Positions 44,842 to 55,495 of a DNA stretch of 64,000 nt are shown in pieces. Source of the stretch: Actinomucor elegans (taxonomy: Eukaryota > Mucoromycota > Mucoromycetes > Mucorales > Mucoraceae); contig JAMSLZ010000022.1 of assembly GCA_026027325.1 (NCBI GenBank), forward strand, positions 62,001 through 126,000. Reading direction: 5' to 3'. Numbering within the stretch: position 1 is the stretch's first letter; the number at the start of each line of letters is the position of its first letter. A program made the position numbers and the translations under genes. The notes under the pieces were generated by a model, which worked only from the letters and a program-made list of their open reading frames with translations, searched no databases and was not told the origin of the DNA.

Positions 44842-45295
44842 TATATGTATGCGCCATACCACGCTTATTTGTTACATGTAACTATATGGAAATGATACAG
44901 AGTTGTTGGTTTTTTTGAAACAATAACCAATGTTTATCGATGTCGGCCCCGTTATCTTGTCTGGACCTTGTACAATGGCCTTTTCTTTGAACTGCTGACG
45001 GAATAAATTGGCCGCTTTTTTTAATAATAAACGAAACGTAATGAGGCTAAAGTGTTTACAAGTATTAGTTTACTTAAGTTTTTTGACATTTTTATAAAGA
45101 GTGTACTTGCACAATCACTCGACTTGTGTGTAGCTATTATATATAAATCAATAAACAGATCAATGCTTTAAAAGTGTCTCTTACTTGAACCACAAAAGTA
45201 GCAAACAGTCATATATTATATAAAGTAAAAAAAGAACAAATTACGAAGAACAAAAAGAAAAAAAGGAATTAAAAAGAAAACCTGGTAAATGGTAT
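44671..45295. other. Intergenic spacer with TTA/TA microsatellite
   Basis: A run of TTA units grading into TA units spans about 44803-44847. xanA and PEN-2 converge here. No gene is seen. Confidence 0.6.
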
Positions 45296-45655
45296 TTAAA
45301 GCCCTTTAGGTATAACTACTGTAATACGATCTGCTGCATGTCCCCAGCTTATCCTATTGTTGACAAATAGACCGTACCAGATCGTTAATATCACAAACCA
45401 AACAATACATCCACCTAATGAAAAGTAGATATCTAATACAAATGTTTTTTTTTTAATTAACTGGAATCGTGGGACTCTTTCATTTAATCATTTACATTTC
45501 CTTAATTCCTTTGGAGCATCAGGTCTTCGGCTTGTGTTGAAAAAGTATAAAAAGTTGACCAACCATAGTAACGGTAGAAACGCAAACCCGCCATAAAACA
45601 TTTTTTTGCTAATGCTAACATGCTCTTCAGAGCTCATCTTTTCTAACTTTGGCAT
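45296..45655 (-). CDS. PEN2: PEN-2, gamma-secretase subunit homologue
   Basis: Exons on the minus strand are 45655-45496 and 45432-45296 with a 63-nt intron; 98 residues. The family hallmark KMFYGGFAFLPLLWLVNFLYFF is followed by a spliced second half containing YIYFSLGGCIVWFVILTIWYGLF, then NRISWGHAADRITVVIPKGL. This matches PEN-2 in length (human about 101), topology (two hydrophobic hairpin segments) and the WG-x-x-x-D-x-x-x-x-x-IP-G end. PEN-2 completes and activates the presenilin protease complex. Its presence implies that this fungus keeps a presenilin-type gamma-secretase. The split gene is easily missed by ORF calling. Confidence 0.92.
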
Positions 45656-46276
45656 TTTGTTGAATTAGAAGGAAAATAAAATAGTAAAAAAAAAATAAAA
45701 AAATAAAGGGGGAAAGGAGAGAGAAAAAAAAAGCACCACTATTGTATAATATCTAATTACTGGAAATACCTTGCGAGCACGTTAGATAAACTTTTTTTCT
45801 TTTAGAGGTTGACTGATCCTTTTTATAGACAGGCTACGTCTTTAATATCATTGCAACCTGATACATATATATATACATCTGTTCCGCTTACATGTTACCT
45901 GTCAGATTCGTTAAATCACAACTGTTTACTAACAGTCCATATCTAAGATTAGAGGTTTCTTAACAACTGTGCCAGCCATACAAGGCTGCCTAGCAACCGT
46001 ACTTGAAATTAACTTATGAATCAAGGCTATTAAGAGGGCTTGAAAAAGTTTATTAATTATAAGTTTTGATTATCGAGCTTACAGGCTATCGAAATACTTG
46101 GATGCAGGTCAAGATGATCTGTTGCTGCCTTTTTGAACGCGTGAAATGACATTTCATACTGTGATGCGGCTATTTATGCATAGTATATCCCCTCAATGTA
46201 TCTCATCCTTCAATATATACATGCATATATTACACTTTTTTTTTATTATTTCAACACAAGAAAATTAAACCTATGT
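45656..46276. other. Intergenic spacer, PEN-2 promoter and RPA2 3' flank
   Basis: Poly-A/T tracts and AT-rich DNA; no further gene is seen. Confidence 0.5.
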
Positions 46277-47227
46277 TTAAGGAAGACACGATTTGAAATG
46301 GACGTCATCAATCGTAGTATAGCATTGACCTTCGTTTAGAAGATAGTCAATAGCTTCTCTAATTTCCGACTCTGTATGTAAATCCTTCAATTTGAAACAA
46401 ATTTGATCAATGTTACAACCTTCTACTGATTCCTCAAACGACTTGATGACTCCATTCACACGGCTATAGAGACTGTTGCTTGCAGCAGGACCATCAATAT
46501 TCATAGCGTCATCCTATGTTACAGTTACATATTTGGTCAGGCTGCTTGGAGTTTCATTAACTTACTTGGCTGGGCTTGGTGAATATAAGATGTGCTTGAA
46601 TAGCTTCAAGAAAATGATAAGTGATTTCATTAAAGTCGGTGATGGGGCGAATAGAGTGGGATACAACCGAGATACGATTACTAAAAGTGTTTAATCTACC
46701 ATTAACACGAACATATGTATCAACCCTATAGCATAGATGGGTTAATGAACTGCGCAGTTTGGTTAGGTAGAATCCTACAATAATGCACGACGCGCATCAG
46801 CGTCCTCGGTTGTTTCGTTTTGATCAACCCATTTTCTAACATCAATAGCACCTGTACCGTCCTCAATAGTGTATATAAAGTTGGTGGGCAATTCTTGGAC
46901 ATTACGAATAACACCAACAAAAGTAATCTAACAATGACAATGAATAACAGTAAATGTAACGCGTTGGTTAATCCACTTACTTGAGTAACATCAGCATTAT
47001 CTACTCGAAAAACAGATTCTTGAGGAGTTGTACAATTCTTGATTTGCTTTACTGTTAATGGTCTCAAAGTTTGTTCACCCATTGGTTTCTGTGGAATTGT
47101 TCTTAAGCCAACAGTTGCTTCGTAATAAAGTGAAACTTACTCTAGTATAACCGCTGGTGCTGTTACTTGATCCGTCAAAAGAAGTGTTCATGTATCCTCC
47201 AGAGTTTGAATTCGCATAGTCCATCAT
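46277..47227 (-). CDS. RFA2: Replication protein A 32-kDa subunit (RPA2/RFA2)
   Basis: Exons on the minus strand are 47227-47141, 47088-46981, 46927-46779, 46725-46566 and 46513-46277, giving 246 residues; introns are 52-53 nt. The N-terminus is Ser/Gly/Asn-rich (MMDYANSNSGGYMNTSFDGSS), the phosphorylated tail of RPA2. The OB fold follows: LRPLTVKQIKNCT, VTFVGVIRNVQE, YTIEDGTGAIDVRKW and YVRVNGRLNTFSNRISVVSHSIRPI. The C-terminal winged helix (DQICFKLKDL ... EIREAIDYLLNEGQCYTTIDDVHFK) binds repair proteins in other species. It binds single-stranded DNA during replication and repair. Two ACGCGT boxes upstream fit S-phase expression. Confidence 0.93.
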
Positions 47228-49184
47228 TTTTATAATTTGTTTCGTTGAAATGGGAAAAAAGCAGAGAAAAAAAAAAGTTATCCTTTTGTAAACGCGTTGA
47301 AAAAAAATTTGGGATAATAAACGCGTTAGATCGTGGAGTTTCAAATCATGCGTAGCAAAATGCTCGCCTTTTGGATTTTCGCCCATTGCCATATTTTTTT
47401 CTTTTTTAGCATTGATGGACAAACTTGAGTTTCGTGCGAAAACCAGATCGATGAACCCATATTTAAATTTGCAAGACTTTGGGATGATAGGGTCATGTGT
47501 TTGAGTAATTTAGACTACCTGATATCTATTTTATGATGTGGCAGAATCCCCTCAATTTTTATTGGGCCGTGGTAACTAGATTAATATCTTCTTTTGCATG
47601 CAGATGAAGATACTCAGGATCTTGAAGATAAGCTTTGCATTTATTAGATCATATTAATTAGATTATTCCATGCTAACTTGTATCTACTATTATAGAATTC
47701 CTTCAAGACAGGATGGAACTACTTCAGCAATAATAAGCTGTATTGGCACAAATGGATAAACTGCATCTTTCGCCAATTAATTGAATTGCGTAGCCATCTC
47801 TTGGTTTCTCTTGCTGTATTTCTACGCAGCATACTAATAAAAGAGTTCGTTGGTTAATATTTGTCAAAATAAACAAATTGAATTAACTAGTTTCTTGGTG
47901 AAAAGTTATGGCAAAAGATATATATGTGTTCTTATAAAGTTTTTCTATTTAAATAACTTTTATGTCTTGCTACAGATTATCTGTAAAATTCTCGAGGGAC
48001 ACGGAAAAATACTTTATTTTGGTGAATACTAATTCAATAAATTTGGTGATAAACTTTTTTTTTAAAAAAAAATTGGCAAAAAAGATGCATCTCGACCAAA
48101 TTCATACAATCAAACGAATTGCATCTATCAACTGATCAAGATAGGCAGATATTTAAAGTCTGAGAAATATGTGCGCCTAAATGTACTTTTTAAATTAAAC
48201 AAAATTTATCTTTGTACAATGCGATAGACAGGTACAGAGTGCCTTCAAAATCGGATCGTTTTCGGCCTTTAGAGAAGCATTTACTCTATCTTTTACAATA
48301 AAACCTATATTATTTAAGCAAAAGATTAATGATATATTGTTTATATTAAACAATCAAGATATAAATATATGATCTAACATAATCTTTGATTATAATTGTT
48401 GGTGTTCAGACATATTTTTTTTTTCAAAAATTTACTTAAATATGCATGCTTTTTAATGGCCGGCGGAGAATAATAGACTAATCCTCCTCCGCCGTTCATA
48501 GTGATGGTGATCTTGAAAATTATAGAAGAGCATGTTCATCAACAGTCAACCAATATATGAATTTGTCTTCCGGGAAATATATAATATGAAATGTGCCCTT
48601 TCTAATGAATCCATTTTCCCCACGATATATTAATTGAGTCAGGAGATAAGTACCTCCAAAATTTTAGTGTTTATACAACCTGCCTCAAGATTTTGCGTTT
48701 CATTCCCTTTCAAAACTTACATCATTAGAAAGGGAATTTAATTCTGTAGCATTTCATCAACCGTCTGATGCTTCAATGTGCTACTTTTGTTCTTTATATC
48801 ACGAATAATGATATACCCCAGGCTTGTCACCCGAGCCAGTTACTAGGCGCGTCTTTTTTGTAGTACGACTGTTTTTTTTTTTTTTTTTTTTTAATTAACA
48901 ACAGCAGATAAACAAAAGCGCATATAACGTGTTATTGTATATGCAACTAGGAGTGATTATCACCACAGCTTCTAGAAGATCATTGAAAGGTACCTGTACC
49001 AAAACATGTGTGCCTTTCTTTTTGTGCAGTCTATTTAAACAACCGCCCTTGAAATGCTTCTTGATGGTTAAATAAGCCAATGATAATTGAGAACGTTTGT
49101 TAAAAGGAGGGCCTCCTATTAAATAGCACATACATTTGTTTCTGCCTTTTCGCTTTTCTCTTTTTCTATACATAATTAAAAAAA
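47228..49184. other. Intergenic region between divergent RPA2 and SPP
   Basis: Besides the MCB boxes, there is a hairpin at 48461-48494 (CGGCGGAG / CTCCGCCG, loop of 18) and T/A runs near 48055-48070 and 48871-48892. The ORF at 47850-48032 is not convincing. Confidence 0.5.
47292..47326 (-). promoter_or_regulatory. Two MluI cell-cycle boxes upstream of RPA2
   Basis: ACGCGT at 47292-47297 and at 47321-47326, both in an AAACGCGTT context, 65 and 94 bp upstream of the start codon. This is the MBF-binding site that drives G1/S expression of DNA replication genes in yeasts. Confidence 0.7.
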
Positions 49185-50546
49185 ATGGAATCAAGCACAA
49201 AGGAGCTTGGCCTTTATATTGCTTATGGTGCCATCATCACCATGGCAGTGGTGCCTATCTATGCTGGTTCGCTAGGTTCACTAAAAGGTATGAAGAGACC
49301 AGCCAACGCAACTAAAGCCAAAAAATCAGACAATCCGTTGGACGATTCCGAAGATGAAGATGAATCAGTGTCTGAAAGTCTATCAAGTGGTGATGCTTAC
49401 ATGTTTCCTATTATCGGCTCTTGTGTGCTCTTTAGTTTGTACTTGGCTTTCCGTTACTTGGATAAAGAATACATTAATTATGTCTTGACGGCTTACTTTT
49501 CAATTATGGGCTGTGCTGCAGTTACAAAGACTTTCTTGATGATTACACGTAAACTGGCTCCCATGGGACTTTTGAAACACGTAGCCAAATACAAGGTGAC
49601 GCTTAGTAAGCGATCGAAAAGTAAGTAGCTGTGTTGAACAAAAAGGAATCGTCATGTTAATCTTAAATCTATAGATCTTTCTCACATCAGCTTTACTGTG
49701 GTCCATGGCTTTTTGATGCTTGTTTCCATTTTATTAACCGCCTATTACAGCTATAGCAAAAACTGGATTGCGTCCAATATTTTTGGTCTCAGTTTCTCTG
49801 TCAATGCTATCCAATTGCTCTCGTTAGACTCGTTCAAGACTGGTATTATCCTTTTGAGTGGTCTCTTTGTCTATGATATCTTTTGGGTCTTTTACACACC
49901 TGTCATGGTCTCTGTTGCTACCAACTTTGACGCACCTATCAAGTTATTGTGGCCTCGCGATATTATCGCTTTTTTGGTTAACTCTGAAAACGCGCGATTC
50001 ACCATGTTGGGCCTCGGTGACATTGTGATTCCTGGTATCTTTGTCGCTTTGTGTGTGCGATTTGATCGTCATATGTCGTGGCAGCGCAACCCTGTCGGTG
50101 CATTCCGTTCTACCCGATTCGCTAAACCTTATTTCACCGCTAATTTGATCGCCTATGTGCTTGGTTTATCATTGACTATGGTGGTGATGCATTGCTTCAA
50201 GGCTGCTCAACCTGCCTTGTTGTATTTGAGCCCTGCTTGTATTCTTTCAGTCTTGTTGACTGCTGCTTTCCGAGGTGAATTGAAAGAGCTGTTTGCTTAT
50301 ACTACTGAAGAAGAAGATAATGATAAAAAGAAAGAAAAGAGTAGAAAGGTCGTAATTGAACAAGCAGTTGTGGAGCAAGAGGAAGAAGAACGTCAGCCTG
50401 CCAACAAAGGAAGCATCGAGATTGAAGAGATTGAATTAGAAGAAGAGGAGGAAGAAGAGCAAGAAGAGCAAGAAGAAGAGCAAGCGACAGAGAAGTCTAA
50501 TAACAGTGGAAGCAAGAAGAGTAAAAAGAGAAAAAATAAGAAATAG
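49185..50546 (+). CDS. SPP: Signal peptide peptidase (intramembrane aspartyl protease)
   Basis: Exons are 49185-49620 and 49675-50546 with a 54-nt intron; 435 residues, with about nine hydrophobic segments. The first catalytic Asp is in GLFVYDIFWVF (about residue 213), the second in MLGLGDIVIPG (about 261), and the C-terminal QPALLYLSPA carries the PAL motif (about 325). Long acidic loops occur near residues 50-65 and at the C-terminus (a long Glu-rich tail ending in basic KKSKKRKNKK). SPPs cleave type II signal peptides and tail-anchored proteins in the ER. Orientation and sequence are SPP-type, not presenilin-type, so it is not the PEN-2 partner. Confidence 0.93.
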
Positions 50547-53500
50547 AAAACAAGTTTTTTGTTTTATTGTATATATATGAATAAAAGAAAAGACGGTATA
50601 TTCCTGCTAGTAATTACGATATCATTTATTTCTGTAACTATTGAGCAAGTCGATTGCATAGGAATTGATTGATATCCAATTGGAGCCATTCTATCAATTG
50701 AGTATGTGTATACATACATAGTTGTTTTTTTCAAGTTCAATTCAGCTTTCGAGGATCAGTGAAACGGTTCTTCATAGGCTACTTCCAGGAACTCCAACTG
50801 AGCTATTCTCAACCTTAACGAAAACAACTGAGACAGCTTGTAAATAATCAAGGATCTACGTGGATGCTTTCCGTTACCTTTTGCTTCATTACCTTTTATT
50901 CAAGGAAAATTGCCTACCAAGCAGCGCCTACACCGATTATTCCTTAATAACCATCATTCGCTTCTCTGCTCAACTTTCACTTTATCGATTATATATATGA
51001 TTTCCATTCCTCTTTGACTGTCCTTCCAAACTGGCTATCTGGTAATTTTTTTTTTCACATCTACATTTAACACCAACTTGTCTAACCTTCTACTACTTCT
51101 TAATTACTTTTCTTCTCTTCCTCTTTGTCAAGAGGCATTAAATGCCCTCTAACCAAAATCTATACCCATCAAATCTTTGTTTGTATCCTATGAGTATTTG
51201 GCAAGCCCACTGAAATGCAACAATAATAAATAAACGTAATCGACAAGAGCAATGTGATTATATTTCGTAAAAAGCAAAAGACCTTATAGGAATTCATGCT
51301 TATTAACAGAGCCACAACTCATTAGCCAATAAAACAACTGTCTACCTGTAGCGCTTTTCTTTTGCTATCAAAGTGTGTTATATTAGTGGCCATTGCTTAT
51401 TGATTGAACTGTTAGTATTATGCTGCATGGATAGTATGATAAATGCTATTGAGGTCAGGAATCAAGGTCATTTAATTATGGAGAAGAAAAGAATACTAAA
51501 GCATAAATAAACGCAATAATAATTCATTTCAAGCATTTTATTAAACATTCATTTTGTTACAAGCATATTCGAGAGTATTTAACGTCAATGACAGAGAAAT
51601 CAGACGAGCGTACACTCGAATTGAGTAATAAAATATGGTTTACTTGTTTATACATATATATATGAGTTTAATGGTGATAGTTTCTTGGGCAGATATAAGT
51701 TGAGAATCGCTTTTACCGACTTTGGAGATAGACACAAAGATACAACACAATATTTATCACTGGATAAAGTGATCGAAATGGTAAATCATTTACTTCGAAA
51801 CCTACATATGTATTGGGTTTCCAACTTCGATGATCGTTCTGTAATTTTTGGATTGGAGCTAACAGTTTTTTATTTTATTTTGTATAGCTATAATGTAATG
51901 AATCAATGTCACCGCATCAGTTGAACAGCTGTAAGCATTTGGCTTTCAATTTTTAGTGCTTTGATGGTATGATATTATAAGCATTTAGCATCAATAAATT
52001 TGAAGGTGGTCGCCCAAATTATACCAAACAACTCGATATATTGACTGTTACTTGTATATCGCCTTATTCTACTTGACCCTAATCGAAATAGCAGTGATAT
52101 TACCCATTGTTTATATAAAATTTCTCTTTACATTTAAATAAGCATAGATAGCAAATTTGGTATGTTCTTCCAAACGTTTTGACAATAAGCCAAATAGAAT
52201 ATAAATGTTTGCACTAAGCAAAGTATGTTTTATGCCGGGGTCTGTTAGTTTGTGTATCATGATCATTAAAAAGAAGCAAGGCTTTAATCATGCGTAGATC
52301 TGCATGCATTGGCTGAACATTTCATTCTTCGTAATATACTTGATTGAAGATTAGTTTTGATGATATATCTTTCGGGTGAGCTTCTAAGACTTTTTATATA
52401 CCCTTTCAACCATACCTTGCTAGTCAAGTGCCTTAGGTTCTCTGTGGTATAATAATATCATAATTTAGTTACATCAGTTAACGATCTAAAAATCTGTCTT
52501 TTCGTTTCCTCAGTACGATAGCTTGGGGACGCATAAATAAACCAAAGTTCTCCTCTACAAAAAAAATACATATCTTTCTTAGTCTTTTGTATCCTTGAGA
52601 TTCATTTCTTCACCTACAATACGTTTAATGAGCGCTACTATATATATGCATATATTAGAATGAGTAGGTAGCTTCAGTTGATTTAAACGAAACAAACAAA
52701 AATGAATTTTCTATTACATAGCTTGAGATATACATTGCATATCACATGAATTTCATGATGTTAGAAGACTTAGCTAATACCATATCACTACTTCTGATGC
52801 AGTCAAGGTACAAGAAATTAACAAGATCATATGTAGATTATATTGCAAAAGCCGTTATATTGTTTGTTCAAAAAGATATAATATTGTAAATGTACGCACG
52901 AAAGTCTTACTGTAAAGTTTGGTTATTGGTTTGATTGATGGAAAAAGTGTCGATAGGCATAAAGTTCAACAATTTACATAATTTGTATTTGTACTTCAAA
53001 TGATGAATAATGTGTTGTATTTTTTTAAACCAAGAAGTTATCTTTGATGAGAAGACAATATAAGCACTATTTTGTTTTGCAATAATTATTCGACTTTTCT
53101 ATGACTAGAGAATTGCACCTTTAATATTTTGATATTATAGGTGTTATCAATGTAATTGCACTGTAAAAAAAAACCTACATTTAAACCCTGTTTCGTAACA
53201 CAAGCAATTGATATATATTTCTTTGGTTGTGATACTACTCTTCACTATAAATTCAATAGCAATTATAATTATAATCGCCCTTCTCAGTAAAAACATTTTT
53301 TTTTTTACATTTTATTTATTTCTCATACTACAGTGTAACTAAATATTCTTAAAAACCAACAAGCGATTAGTTAGTAACTATTTCATTTATTCTAACTTTA
53401 TGATACTTGCATTTCTGTAGTTGTTTTTTTTTGTTATATCAATAAATACGCTTAATTTAGCAGTCTAAATAACAACCCTCAAACAAAAGAAAGCAACCAC

Positions 53501-55495
53501 TGCTATATCCTCCTCTTTGATTGGCTTGCGTCAATTGAATTCATTTATGCCGCAAACTTCTGCATTAAGCTTTGAACTGACTTCTTGACACTAGAGAATA
53601 ATCATACTCAAAACACGGATCAACAGAATTTACAGAGAATTTAGTATTATATTGAATGGCGTAAAAAGCACTTTATTCTGAATTAAATCCCTTGAGGTCT
53701 GGTTTTCTTTTTGTAATTTTTGTAGTAAAGACATATATTTTCTCTCACTTACAACGGATATTCTTGTAATCTTATCGAGATTATCCTCTTCTTATTTCCG
53801 AGTTAAAAGCTTAGCCGAGATGAAGCGTTATTTATTTCATGAACTTATCTGTACTGCATTTCCTGTTTAATACGCCCTCCAATGTGAAAACTTATCATCG
53901 TTTGCATAATTTCTCAATTGTTTTTTTCAAAAATATATTGCTACATTTAGAAAAAAATACAATTACTGGCTTTGAGTAAATTTTACCTCGACATGGCTAC
54001 AAGAACACCTTATAAAATACTTAAGCTGAATAGATTCCTAATAAAAAGGGTAGAGAAGGCCTTCTATCAATGGCATTTCAGTCAGTTAGACAAGCTGCCA
54101 AATGACTTCTGAATTATTTGATGTGGCACTTGATTCTATTCAAGCGTTATTATAGTATGTTTGTTAAATTGAAAACTCTTTGCCATTACAAAAAATTAAC
54201 ATCAAATTTGATACCAAAAATGCGTGTTTGTTAGATCTCTGGCGCTATACAACAACAGCAATTCAATATTAACAGTTCGCCTATCAATGAAAGTAATATA
54301 CTTTTTTCAACTTGGCAATGAAAATTTTGTACCTGAAAATTGAAACTGAAATCGTACAAAACGATAGGTACATAATTGAACTTTATTAACTTATTCAAAG
54401 ACCAATAAAATAGCGTGACATTTCTTTTGGTATAAATAGAGCAAGAAAAAAAAGGCAATACTTAGAGACCGGGATCGTTATACAGTCAATATTGAGTACT
54501 CTGCAATCCCCCCCCACCCCCTCCACCTTATCGCATCACTGAAGGCTATAACAAAATAGAAAACTAATATTTAGTTCTATATGTTTTTCTGGAATTTAAA
54601 GTTATATCAAGGCTTGTTGGCGATATACACACAAACATATGTTTTTGAAGATTTTGTTTGGTTAACAACCATGAGCTGGGATAGACAATCCCTGTTGACC
54701 AATGAAATAAGCGTATCTGTACTGCTACTAATCAAGTAAATGATCCACAGTAAGTCTGATTCATCTGATTGCCGGTAAAACCGCGCGTAATCATTCTGGC
54801 GTAATGATTAGGAGAAAGAGAGAAACCTCTCATTTGTTACTGTATTGCACATTCTATGTCCTTTTGGTATTTCCCAATGCTAAGGCAGTAATTACACAAG
54901 CTGTTACGATTATGTAACATATATACTAGAAGCACTGGTGCTCGGATGAAGAAAGCTCAAGGCACGATAGATAATACAACAGTGCTGTCAGAATAATACA
55001 GACTCAGAATACCTTCAGTAATGAAGCATTTCGTGTAGTTTTGATTATTGTTATTGCTGTTTCAAATATAATCTAAACATGTAACGGCCAATTGACGTTT
55101 TTACACTCTATCTTCCATTCGACGTTTGGCCAAATATCATAAGTTTATAAATAAGTTTGATCATACAAGGCTTTCATGGGGTTACACTAATATAGTTACA
55201 ATACATGAAAAATAATAGGATGATTTTATTCTTGATGTAAATAAAAGAAGGCGATAAACTTGTTCTTACAATACTCTCTTTCTCTTTTCTTTTTATTTGA
55301 TTTGTCACTAGTAGATAATCCAACATCATTATATTAGCTTTTGTAACTTGTTTATTACAGATGATAGCGAGAAGACATGTATAGTCTAATAAATAGTTTG
55401 ATAAAGTGTGCAATGTCAAGGGTATGATCAGTATACTAATGAATGATGAAGTTGGGGGATACTAAATTTACAATATTGTTTTCTTTTTGATACAT
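50547..55495. other. Gene-free stretch of nearly 5 kb
   Basis: I see no gene, RNA or intact transposon here. It is very AT-rich with polypurine/pyrimidine stretches, a C/G-rich spot at about 54507-54528 (C-run with CCACC words) and a near-palindrome at 51131-51150. Short ORFs (for example 51685-51924, TTG start) lack support. It may contain an undetected noncoding RNA or old repeats. Confidence 0.5.

Noticed and set aside
49185..50546. Presenilin (partner of PEN-2)
   Set aside because: The QPALLYLSPA end, short N-terminus and FDAPIKLLWPRD block are those of signal peptide peptidase; presenilins differ in these blocks.
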